Below the pieces are notes generated by a model. The model did no database searches, had not been told where the DNA came from, and worked only from the letters and a program-made list of their open reading frames with translations. A DNA stretch of 64,000 nucleotides from Galaxea fascicularis (Eukaryota; Cnidaria; Anthozoa; Scleractinia; Euphylliidae). Where the stretch lies: assembly GCA_948470475.1 (NCBI GenBank), contig OX419347.1, positions 2,589,572 through 2,653,571 on the forward strand, given 5' to 3'. Below, piece by piece: positions 35,954 through 48,200 of the stretch; position 1 is the stretch's first letter, and every line of letters begins with the position of its first letter. Made by a program: the position numbers and the translations under genes.

Positions 35954-36361
35954 TTATTCAGCATCATCTCCATTAGTCTGATGTTCTTCATCCTGTGGTA
36001 CTGGTGAGGCACTGCGGGACCTATGTTCCTCTTCGGCTGCCTTGTCAGTTTCCTCTTGGGGAGTTGCTTCTTTTTCATCTTGATGCTCGTCCCTGTCTTT
36101 ATCGCGTGAATTGTCTGGACTTGCACTTCTGAAAACAAAACCAGACTAGTCAGTCCTTTGCAAGACAGTAATGCTGAGAAACGTTTTAACTCAAATACAT
36201 TTATGTCACACTGTCAGTTACACTTGGAGCTTAACCCTTTAACCCCTAAGGAGTCTCCCTTTGACGAGTAAAATCGTCTAGCATTAGACAGAGTACAATC
36301 TACAAGGCCTGGCTCACACTAGTGACATAACGACATAATGACATAACAACACTGTCATAAT

Positions 36362-36436
<75 letters not shown>

Positions 36437-39400
36437 GTGTTGTTCACACTTGAGACAAAACATCAACACAAGATACTTTTTTGTTTGCGCGACCTTCCCG
36501 TTATGTCGTTATGTTGCAAGTGTGAACCAGGCTTAAGTCATTCTTAGGGGGGAAAGGATTAAGGTTAGAGATTAGCTATTATTATAGATTATAAATTAGC
36601 TATCCTTCTGTATCATTGTTAGGTAATAAACAGCAACACTGATGCTGCTGCCCATTTAACAAATCTGCTCAAGGGCTTTCAACTGATTTGGCATCCTCTG
36701 TGATGCCATTTTACAGACTCACTTTTCAGCCACCAAGTAAGGCACAATGAACAGTGCCACAAGAATGTACTGCTCAGTGTATTTTATTGGTCAAACATTT
36801 CAGGTTTGATTGCAGTCTAGGTCTAAAGTTACCCTGTGCAATGCCGGAAAGGATACTGTATATGCTTCAAAGAGGACTCATCCAGTAGCTTTTCACTGTT
36901 CTTTGCATGACCTGAATTTCTGGCCATGACCTTTTTCAACTCTTTTCATCATACCTTTCTTTGTTGGATCTCTCCTTGCTTTCACTGCGGCTTCGGGAAC
37001 GACTCTTACTACGAGATTTTGAGCGTGACCGGGACTTTTTGTCTTCATTTGATCGTGAACGCTTCCTGAAAGATTACAAATGCACAGGATCAGTACTAAA
37101 CAAAAAAACGTGTCCCAAAACAGTGAGTATATGTGACCTCTGAGCTAAAAACATGACCTAACTTTGGCATGACTTTGATGTTACCAGTGATCTTAAAAGT
37201 CTTTGGTTTGATTTACTCCCACAGTAAGATGTTTATAACAAGTGTCAAGCTCCATGGAACATGCAACTCAAACTGTATTCCCTAATGTTCACAGATTCAG
37301 CTGAAATACAAGGACTAGGCTTAGACCACAGGGACAAGATCTAAATGATTTGAGAAATGATACAAGTCTATGAAAAGTTGAGGGCCTTCAGATAGTTTCA
37401 AATCTACTCACCGTGGTGATCGGCTTTTACTTCGACTGCGGCTTCGTCTTCTTCTTGGGGAGCGAGACCGGGATCTAAAACATCAAAATGTTATTGGTAA
37501 ATGCTTTGCCATTCTGTGCAAATATGACTTTAACAGTGATAGCTGGTTTTCAAAAGCAAATTACCTGTGTGTGAAAACAATACAACATAAATCATTTAAC
37601 CCCATGTACATGACTGTATACAGTTCAACTGTAGTTTACAGTATGGTATCTCTTTGTGTCATGTCGCTTACAACGCACATCACGTTTTTTGTAGAACACA
37701 AGAAAACCATTTATAAAATTTTGCAGTTGGCATGACATTCTGAATAAAGGAAGAAATGAATAAAAAGCAATAAAATTAATATAATCCAGTGCAGTGTGCA
37801 TCCTCTTTCAATACAATCCTTTATTTGTTAGGCCAATGTACTCATCATGAAAAATTACTGTTTCAAAATGTCATGCTAACCGTAATGTTGAAGATCAGTA
37901 ATAAAGTTATTGGGAAACTTGGCACAAAAGCTAGTAACATTTATTAACCTACTGCAGTTATGACACATATTTTTAATGGAAACCTACAGTGTTCCAGTAT
38001 TCTACCAAAACCACAAGATATTACACCCAAAGTGTTTCATTCGACCTTGTTCTAGTAAGAACCATAAACCACTGTTAAATTGAACACAGGTTTTAATTGT
38101 TTAATAAAAAAATGTTTTAACGTTACATGTACATGTTTTATCAGTGTAATGAAACAGTAACCTTGTATCAATTTAAGAAGCTTTTCAACTAATCAACAAT
38201 AGTTTATATGAAATAAACTACAAGAGGGCAAAGCTCACTCAAATTAAACATTTTAGTCCTTAAGCACTTTTCAGAATGTGTTACAGGAAACACAAAAAAA
38301 GACCTTTATTTCTGCAATTCATAGTTTTGCATGATATAACAACCTACTTACATGCTCAAAACAGTTATTAACCCTTTGACCCTAGGAGTGATCAGCATCA
38401 AATTTCTCATTGTAATATCAATGCTTTATAAAACAGAGTGGTTATGAGAATTAAAGACAGGGTCACACAAAATGAAGTTTCTTGATGTTTTAACAATTCT
38501 CCCTAGCCTACTACTTCTACAGGAAATATGTAGGGGTAACAAATAAGAATTTGAAATTTCTTAGGATTTAAAGGGTTAAGTTTCATGATCAATCTTTCAT
38601 TTAGGGGTGTCTTTTACAGCATACCTTGGAGGGTTGGGGTATGGGGGGTGTCTGACACACAACTAGAAATATTTAAAGTTCCCATAAATTAATAATCAGA
38701 ACTTTATTGCATTAGATACACATGTGGAATGTTAAAACAAAGAAACAGTTTTAAAAAGAGTGTCTTAAAACCAAGTTTAAAACAGTGATTTCTATTAAAT
38801 GAACATTAGGAGAAATGTTATCTAACAAGGTAAATGAAAAAGACAAAAGAACAAAATACTCCATTTTGGTCTGTCTAAATAATATTCATCATTGTTTTTT
38901 TATTGGGTGACAGAGATGCAATTTCATAAATTCTATTTGTTCCATCAAAAGTTGCAACATTTTATAAGCAACAAGAAATAGGTATCACATGTACTATATA
39001 TTCACCACGCAAAATATACATACAGATTAGTATGCCTGAATTACCCAAAATACACTGCATTAAAAAGTTGTACAAGTGAACTAACCATGAATTTGTTTAT
39101 TATATAAGTACTGAGATTTACTCTAAAGAAAACACTGTCAATTGACTGCAAAAGATCAACGAGCCGCAAACTTTATGCCAGCTTTATTTTCAGCTTGAAC
39201 TCAGTGTACAAGACACCTCAAATACTGAATTAGAAACTTTTCAAATACCTCAAAAAAAAAAAAAAGGAAAAGTTACTTATAAACAGTTCTTTTGAAAAAT
39301 TGTGAAGCTTTCAGAACATGTTTCCTTTTAAAGAAAATTCAAAGTTTGACAGCATAACAGTTTTCCATAAATAGGGGCCTAAACAGACTCTAAACAATAG

Positions 39401-41972
39401 CTCACAATGAACATTCCAGTGCTTTAAGCCTTTTTACCTCTTTTGAGAAGGCTCTCCTCAGTTTCTGGAATTGCCAAGGTTGTTGATTGAGGAAAGGCTG
39501 TTGATAGAAATGCTGAATTGACCACCATGAATAACAGTGCCCGCAAATAGCGACACAATAATTCTATTGATAAATTTGTGAACAAACAAGGCGAGCGGAA
39601 TTGAGGTCGACCTTTCAGCAAAGCGACATTATGTAGAGCTTTGCTTTGGAGTGTGTGTTTTCGTTTCCTTGGCCTTTGACAAATTCCTCCCATGAAGGAA
39701 TATCTGCAATGCTTGAATAGCTTTATCAAGAAGCCACGACTTAAAGAGAACAACAAAACTTTGTGTTTTGTTCATTCATCATTGGCCCTCTAGTTATTGA
39801 CCGACCATTTTTATTTGGCACCTCTGTTTAGAGTAAATCTCAGTACTTATAAAATAATACATTATATTTTGCTTTTGATAGCACTGTCGTCTACATGTTC
39901 ACAATGTAGTTCTGACCATTGACTAATTACATTTTTTTTTGCCGTTTTCTCCTACAGCAGTTACAGTGGACTGGTAGTTGCCCTGCTAATTAAGAGCGTG
40001 AATCAGACAATGGTACTTTGGTAAATTGGTACTTACTCACTGACACAAGTACCAGAGGAGTCGCTGAGTAGTGCGCACGGATCAATAACACTAGGGTAGT
40101 GATTTGCTAAACCCTGTACACTCGTGGGTAGAGAAGCAAAAAGCTTAATGCTTGCAGTTGCAGAGGATGGTTGAAAGCATGTCGCTCGTAGAAGCAGTGA
40201 GGGAGAGTAGAGCACAGACACTCAGGGTGGGTAGAATCACCTCTGGAAGTGTGGGCGACGCATACACAGTTGATTGACAACTGATGCAATATTATAACTC
40301 CCTAATACATGAAACAAAACTCTGCATTATTAGTCTTAATAGGTTCTTCCTTACCTCATGTCTAGAACTTAAAAACTTTTGCAAAACGATCTTAGCTCAT
40401 TTTTTTCTGAGAAAAATGTTTTTGTTGCAAGGTGCTTTCCATTCAACTACCAAAGTATCTGGGTTTTCAAAAACAAGTTGACAGTTCAACCAGCTGGAAA
40501 CTGATGGACTATTAGTACAGTTGCTCCAATATTCCGAGACTTTCTAAGCGTCTTTTCTACGTGACTCTTCTTGCAATATACTTGGTGAATGGAAATCACC
40601 TGAGATACTATGCTTGCAGGGACAGGTTCATGTTTTCTTTCTTCACAGTTCTTTGTTCCAAGTCATTTTGCCCTGAATTAAGTTGTTTGCCCACAGTTCC
40701 AAGGAAACTGTTTTAGTAGTTGTAAACCAATGATTTCTACCTTTTTACAACATCTTACATGCATATTGTATCAGTTCGGACCAGTCCATGGCACGCCAAA
40801 CAAAAATTGTTTGATGGCTGTTTGTTGATTATGATAGGCAATTCACAAATGAGTGCCTGTGAAGTAACAGTAGAAAAGCTCAAGGCAAAACAACTTAATT
40901 TGGGGAAAAGCAACCAATCAACATGTTTCATGTAGGTAACATTAACTAATACTAAGACAAATAATGACGCAAACACTCAGGGGTGGAAATAGCTGTGAAT
41001 GAGACTCCCAATTAAAGATATTATGACACCACCTGCACTTACCCTTACCAAAGAAATAAACAAATTTTGGTTGTAAAACCAGATGATTACATTGTTTTTT
41101 AAATATTTTTTTACTCCTTAGACCCAAAATGGTTTACAGAAGCTAATAATATAAAACATAACTTTCTCTCAAGACAAGCAGATTCAACTTCAACTTTTTT
41201 TAGAAATGACTTTTATTAACAGGTGCAAAATTACAATGGTTGGGTTGCAATTTGCATACTGTATACGAAAGTGTCTCATTTGCAATTTAAAAATAATTGT
41301 CTTTCACCAAATAGAAAGAAATGGTGGATTCGTGGCTGAAAATCCTGAGATACTAAATTTCAGGAGGTGATTTCTACGTATTCCTGTACTTCTATAAATC
41401 TAGTTGTTGAATGAGTTTGCCTTGTAGTGATGAGAAACTCGCTCGACCAAAGTTCACTCCACACAACAAGTTTCTCACTTAACCTTTCTCGACACAGGCA
41501 TCAAACAACTAACAATTACGACAAGATAAGATACTCATCGGAAGATTCAATACTGAGGATATGATCGTGTGCACGAAACACACGTGCGTAAGACTTACCG
41601 GCTTCGAGAGCGTCTCCTTCGATCGCGATCCCTGTCACGGCTACCACCGGGTCTTCGAGTGCACTGCCGTGCGTAATGGCCAGCTCTCCCGCATTCATAG
41701 CACTTTTCCATTAACCCTAACCTCTGTGCTCGTCCACCTCGGGTCGGACCACGAGCCATTTCCACGCGAACTTTCTCACCGCAAACATATTTCCCATCCA
41801 TTTCATGGCAGGCATCTTCAGCGTCTCTCGCGTCCTCAAACAAAACGAACGCAAATCCAGGTGGATTTCTAGCGACCCATACGTCTCGCAGAGGACCAAA
41901 TCGCTCGAATTCACGTTCCAGCTCTCGTCTGGAGCCATTATTACCCAAATTTCCGACGTAAACCCTCGTCAT
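35954..41972 (-). CDS. SRSF7: SR splicing factor with RRM and CCHC zinc knuckle (SRSF7/9G8 type)
   Basis: Four exons: 41972-41599, 37474-37412, 37065-36955, 36128-35954. All junctions are phase 2 and the product is 240 residues, as long as human SRSF7 (238). Residues 1-75 form an RRM with RNP2 VYVGNL (4-9) and an RNP1-like GFAFVLF (39-45). A CCHC knuckle follows with C91, C94, H99 and C104, the feature that separates SRSF7 from SRSF3. From about 112 on the chain is RS/RD-rich, ending in an acidic tail (TNGDDAE). The protein binds exonic enhancers, takes part in spliceosome assembly and mRNA export, and works in the nucleus. The start is MTRVYVG because it matches the family; an upstream in-frame ATG at 42023 would add 17 residues. 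Intron 1 is 4.1 kb while the others are about 350 and 830 bases, which is where an autoregulatory poison exon could sit. The gene is divergent from GTF3C3 and convergent with the TRIM gene. Confidence 0.9.
36231..36562. mobile_element. MITE with a second foldback element nested in it
   Basis: The outer element begins TTAACCCTTTAACCCCTAAG, carries TTTGACGAGTAAAATCGTCT, and ends TTCTTAGGGGGGAAAGGATT. At 36307-36532 it is interrupted by an inner element with ends GCCTGGCTCACACT and AGTGTGAACCAGGC and internal repeats of GACATAA/TTATGTC. The order shows that the inner one landed later. Both are in SRSF7 intron 3. Confidence 0.75.
38368..38579. mobile_element. MITE with TTAACCCTTT ends in SRSF7 intron 1
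   Basis: Begins TTAACCCTTTGACCCTAGGA and ends CTTAGGATTTAAAGGGTTAA. It is of the same type as the element at 3921-4130. Confidence 0.7.
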
Positions 41973-42229
41973 TTGGCACTGAAATGCAGGTACTTCAAAG
42001 TTTGTCCTTGGAAAACCAACCAAATGCGGAAATGAACAGAAGCGTGAACGAGCAGCGCGTCATACCACAATGCCATGCGGCTTTACAAAGGTTCCCGGAC
42101 GTCCACTTTCCCGGATGGTCTTAGCATCCACGCCTTCTCTCTTGGTATCCAGGCCAAAGATGGCGGACGACTCTTTGTTTTGCGAGTAAAAACTTTATAT
42201 GATCGGTTTGGCTGCATATTTACCGCAAG
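41973..42229. promoter_or_regulatory. Divergent promoter shared by the SRSF7-like gene and GTF3C3
   Basis: Only 257 bases separate the two start codons, on opposite strands, so both untranslated leaders and both promoters must fit here. There is no TATA box; a CAAGATGGC word at 42226-42234 spans the GTF3C3 ATG, and GCCAAAGATGGCGGA at about 42,150-42,165 resembles a YY1-type site. Such short TATA-less divergent promoters are usual for housekeeping pairs. Confidence 0.7.
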
Positions 42230-45200
42230 ATGGCAGAAGAACAGATTGCTGCTGTCATGAAGTATATCCGTGGAGAGATAAGCTTTGCTGAGTGGATTGA
42301 AACCGGTGGGGTGACAGGTGATGCTGAGCAAAATGAAGATGACAATGAGGTTGAAATGAAAGATGGTGATGGAGGGGGAGAGGTTGCAGCGCCAGCAACA
42401 CAGCAAGGTGCTCCTTATCAAGAGCAGGAAGCGTCTCTTGGTAGGTCTAACCGTTTTCATTCAATTAAGAATTTCATGGTACTCAAGTGTCGTTCATAAA
42501 ACCAATGCTTGTACATGAACGTGTCTGCAGATGTCAGAGATGTTATAGCCCACAGTAGGTAGTGTTTCTGAATGAAAACTGTTGTGTACGGTATATGCAT
42601 ATTCACCATACGATAAAAATACAACCAATCAGAATGCAGGAAAGCTGTTGTTATATAGTTGCCAGTAGTCCACCAAATCTTCCCATCATGCACCACATTG
42701 ATACCTTTTCAGTTTATAAGGGTATCAGACATAATGCCCCCTTGAATTGGTTAACCAATATTAAAAAAAAATTCTAAGCAATAGGTTGCCATAGTAATAC
42801 TACAACCTGTTAGAAACATCCCTAATTTTAGCTTCAAGTAAATTGAGAACTCAAAAATTAGCTCAGTTCCCCCATGTGGAGATCCAAAATTTACACTTGA
42901 GAGATACTTCTCACATGAAAACTAACTATTATAACATTTTGATTGTTTTGTGCAGAGACAATAACTTTTGTGATATCAGACCAAGTTTATGATACACTAT
43001 CAGTAATTGGTAAAGAAGCAAATACCAGTAGCCAGGACATTGAGGTTACAGGTAGTACAAGCAGGGGTCCATCTGACAAGGCATCTCAACTTCCAATTAG
43101 ATTGACAGATCTGTTGTTGGAAGGATCTGCTGCCAAAAGTGCACAGAAGCATGGAGGGACTGGTGTGGATGAATTCATGCGAGAAATTCCTATTCAAAGG
43201 CGGCGTGCTAGGGGCAAGAGACGTAGACAGTTTGAGCTCCCAGCAAAATACAAACAAACTATGGGTCATGCTAATATTTTGTGGGCCAGAGGAGAAATTG
43301 AAGAAGCAAAAGCAATATGTATGGAGTTAATTAGGCAAGGTAAGCTGATTACTTCCTTTTCAGCAGTAGGGGGCATTTTAGTTGTAAGCAATACTGTATG
43401 TGCACATGTGCACATGCACTTATCTAAAATTAAGAGGACAGGTACAGTGTATACTAAACATTAGCGACATGCAGTAGTTCTTAACAGGGGTAACAGAAGA
43501 GATGTTTTACTACATACATTATGTACACTGTAGTGACTTTTGACAACATGTTCTGACAAATTACCCATCTGGAATTAGTAGTCTTTGTAACTTTAGATCT
43601 ATTTACACAAGTAATTTATCCCTTCAGAAACTGAGTTCAGCTCTCACATCTCTGGCCTCAGTTGTTCAAAGAGTGGATAACTCTATCCAGCTGATAACTT
43701 GCTATCCATTGGATAAAATGTATCAGTCACAATACATTTTTACTTATCTGGCCCTGGTTGTTTAGAGGCTGGATAGCGCTGTCCACCCGATAAATCTCTA
43801 TCCAGGGGATGGTGCTTTCCCAATACTTATCTGGTAGATAGTGATTTGTCCAGTGGATAGTGCTGTCCAATGTTTGAACAATGGGGACCTGCTGGATAGT
43901 GACTTATCTGCAGGATAGAGTTATCCAGTTACTATTTGAACAACTGGGGCCTGGCTTCTACGACTTGAACACTCGATAACAGTTTATTACAGTGAGGAAA
44001 TTAATCAAATGAAGACTGATCCTCGCAGTTATGCATGCAATTATATTCAATTGTGTAAAGAAGCCTGAAAAAAATTCAGGACTTCAACGGGTTTGAACCT
44101 GTGACCTCACGATACTGGTGCGACGCTCGTGAGGTCACGGGTTCAAACCCCGTTGAAGTCCTGAATTTTTTCGGGCTTCTTTGCGCAATTGCATATAATT
44201 GCGTGCATAACTGCAAGGATCAGTCTTCATTTGATTTTATTTCCGCAGTTCATATGATTCATTGCATATACTCATCACTCAAGGAAATTAATAATAGTTA
44301 CTGTATTCCAGCCTTACCAATTACATGTAATCAGGGCTGTGGTATAGCAATGCCCATTTGCCCCTGGTGACCTACTTTTGCTTTTGAGCAACCAGTAAAT
44401 AATAGTTTTTGTACCAAACTTATATGCTGGGCTCCCTGGATTTCAAGGGTTTAGAGATATTAGGACCCAACTACTTTACTTAGAGCACAGCCTTGATTAA
44501 TTATTTTGTCATCATAAGCTGGATTGTTTCCCTTTTGACTGTTACTTTGCCTTTTACCAACTGGCACCCAATGTTATTTTTCTATTTCAGTTCCTAAGTG
44601 TTCAGAGCCTTTCCAGAGTTTAGGCATGATGTTGGAAGAACAAGGAGATAAAGCCAAGGCTCTTCAGGTATACTCAGAGTTATCTCCTGTCATTCTGTCT
44701 TTCTGTTAGTCACACTACTTGCCATCCCACTATCACTTTTATTATTGCTGTTTGCTACCTTTTTAGCATTGGCAAATACTAATGGCTTTACAGTGTGACG
44801 CGCCTTACTGTGTTAGAATTTTCACAACAGACAAATATTACATTGTGCAATACATGTATTTTGTACTTGTACTGTACTTCGTGTTGTAACAGGCCTCCAT
44901 TTTTTTTCCCTCTTATTGCAGTTTTTTCTCATTTCTGCTTATCTTACCAAGTCTACTGACCCAGATGAATGGGCAAAGCTTGCAATGATGTCACTTGAAC
45001 AGAATGATTTGGACCAGGCTATGACTTGCTACAATCAAGGTACATTTACATGTAACATATAGTTATACAGTAAATATACAGCTGTTCTGTCACCAGTGAG
45101 GAGACTAGACATACCAGTAATCCCTTGACAGTGGTGGTCATGTGAAGACATTATTTCTTATAGAATAGTGTTTTGGAAATATCTCTCCGAGTCTAAATGA

Positions 45201-48200
45201 AAGAATGCAACAGATATATTAAAAAAAAAAACACTAAAAAAATTACAGGGCAGCTAAATTGAAGCCATGGTTTTAGCTTGGAAATTTTGAATTTGCTTAG
45301 AAATCATGCTCTCCAAAAAAAGCACTAAACCATCTTAAATGTTCAGCTGACCTCTGTCTTGGCCATCTGACGTTTTTTGCAAAATAGAAACATGTTTAGT
45401 GCAAGATTTTTCTGTTTTTCCTGTTCATAGCTCTGAAGTTGGAGCCTACAAATGTTGATATACTGTGGGACCATGCTGCACTCTGCTGTCAGATGGAGAA
45501 TCCTAAGAAAGCACTGGAATATTATGAAACTGCTCGTCAGGTAAGTTAATTTTATTCAAATGTCTGTTGTTTAAGCATGTACTTGTGTCAAGGAAAACAA
45601 CGCTAGAATAATAACCGAAACTTACTGGCTTGACCTAGCTTCCTACAATGGTAGACACACTGGTTGTAACACTTTTTCAGAGCCTTCCTGTTGAAGACTG
45701 GTATAAAATCATCTAGGGATGTGCAAATTTTAGTAGGTAAATAATCAGATACTGAGGTGCAAGGATTGTACAGTGTAGCTGTTGTGGTTCCAAATTTTCT
45801 TTGGTTTAAAATTTTCAAAGTAAACCAGTTTCATATTTGTCGTCCTTTATCTCAGATGATGGTAATGGCTCTGAGACAAAGGATTTAGTCAAATTAAAAC
45901 TGGTTTGAAAATTTTTAAACCAAAGAAAAACAACACAGCTTCCTGCACTTGCAGTTGGGTAAGTCTGATTATTTTGCTCGAAATTGTTGAGAGGGGTGGG
46001 TCTCAAATGTTGGCATTTGAAACCCAACCCTCTCCCCTTCAAAGGTCTTTGTGGTGAATATTTGGACTGGGCTTATCAACATAGCCCTGAAAACTAAATG
46101 ACGATACAAGTTAAAACTGGTTATTAAATAGCACTGATAGCAAATTATGTAATTTAGTACTAACCTACTTTTGTAATGCAGGCCATGTTGCCTTTGGATG
46201 ATGGAGCAAAGTATGTCGATCTTGTATGTGAGATGGCAAAGGTAGGAAGTACATGCACACTATCAATTTTTTTTTAAGGATGAAGTTACTACTAATCAAT
46301 TTCTTGCTTTGATGTGAATCTGTCTTCAAGCAATGTACCAATGGACCAACTGTTGGAGAATAATAATCATGTAATGTGATTTGCTTTTATGAGATCATGT
46401 GACACTCTCTAGGGTATTGCACATGCTCCTCGATTGTGTAATCTTTCTATTTTTTCTCTCGCTTCGTAGCTTATATTAGTTCAGTTCTGCTTGTAACTTT
46501 GTTCGGTTCAGATTAAAGATGCATTCTTAATACCAACAAACAATCTTTTTTCCAGTTAGCATGTTCTATTGGTGACCTGTTCTGATTCTTTGAATTAGTG
46601 GCAGGCAAAACAAAATTAATTGCATACAGTTTTGGAAACTATTACCCAAGGAAAATGAAAATTGCTCTTCCAAGTTCTCCACTTAAGAGTGTTTAGAATG
46701 CAGACAAAAAGTACAAACGAGGCACAATCTTTGTTCAGTAAAAAAATTTTGCAGTAAAAAGATGAGTTTGTAGTTCTTTGTACACTAAAACCAGTTTCCC
46801 AGTGTGTGCATGCATAGCCTGTAAGAAGGCAGCCATATGTGAACCCTTATCAGCAACAAAGGTCTTGTTTGACTCGGGCAACAGGTGAAGGGATGGGAGA
46901 AAGTAATTCATAGCTGTTTGTCTCTGCTTGCAAGTGAATTGAACAAGACTGCATTCTTGCATTGATCTAGAACTTTCCTCTTAGTTGTACCATGAAAATG
47001 AGTCATTGGATGAAGCTATAAACATTTTAGGAGAAGCAGTCTCTAAATATCCCAACCATGCAAGTAACAAAGGTAAGCTGGGTACTGTGTGGGGAGGGGT
47101 AGTATCACCATGTCTGTTTTATCAAATGTAGAATGATCATTGCAGTTGTGATCGCAATTTTTGCAATTGTGTAAAGAAGCCTGAAAAAAGTTCAGGACTT
47201 CAACGGGGATTGAACCCGTGACCTTGCGATACCAGTGTGATGCTCTACCAACTGAGCTATGAAGCCACTGACATTGGGAGTTGGTCAATTTTTGGTTCAT
47301 ATGCTCCTGTGAAAGATATGTAAGTGAATAATGCATATGAGAGAATTCATATGTGAACTGCATATACGAAATCAAATGAAGAATGATCATTCTAGGATGA
47401 TAAAAGACAGTATGTGTAGTCTTTATGCATGAAACAACTTATTGCTTGTCTCCTCAAGTTCACCACTTGGTCAGGTCAAGTTAGGAGGCCATTTGACCTG
47501 GGGCCGATTTCTTGTCTTATGCACTGACTCAAGTTGCATAACGTGTATAACAGGCATCCACTGTACGCATTTCACAGATGTCACATAGTTTAAATCCTAA
47601 ACAGAAAAAAGGCTGTCCACCTGTTTAGCACTTGTTTAATTTCTTTGGTGTTTGGCTTTATTTGTAACCAGCAATCAACATGCTTGCTGACCTTCACATG
47701 ACATCCAAGGCATATGAGGCTGCTTTAAAGGTAAGGGTTAAGGGGGGCTAGGGATGGTGGCAGGTGGTGGGATTTGGCGGAAATCCGATTTCCCCCCATT
47801 AATTTTTTTCCTCAAGTCGAAATAGGAATAACAGGAATAATCCCCTCCCTCTTAAAAAAATTAGATATTTATCTTAGGGACCATTTTTTTTTATGGAAGG
47901 ATGAAGGGGGGGATGCTGGTGAGATTTGGGGGGGGGCATGCAAAAAATAGCTTTTGAAATGAAAAAATGGAAAACTTATTTGGGGGGGTAGGGTCATGTG
48001 ACTAAAACTTGTAAACTGGGGGGGGGGGGTTATACAATCTGCAAATAACACTCCCCCAAATCCCACCAGGCCCCATTACCCTATAACAAATGAACGGTCC
48101 CTTATGTGTGCTATCAGGTAATTCTTAACCACTGTGATGCCATGAAAGAAGAGGAAATAGCAGGGCCCTCCAAGGAATCGCCTCAGTCATCATTTACATC

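Noticed and set aside
39424..39756. 110-codon protein gene inside SRSF7 intron 1
   Set aside because: No recognisable protein; kept only as a weak poison-exon candidate.
47196..47266. tRNA gene
   Set aside because: Acceptor, D and T arms fold but the anticodon stem is mispaired, and the module is embedded in a repeat present elsewhere in the window; a SINE fits better.
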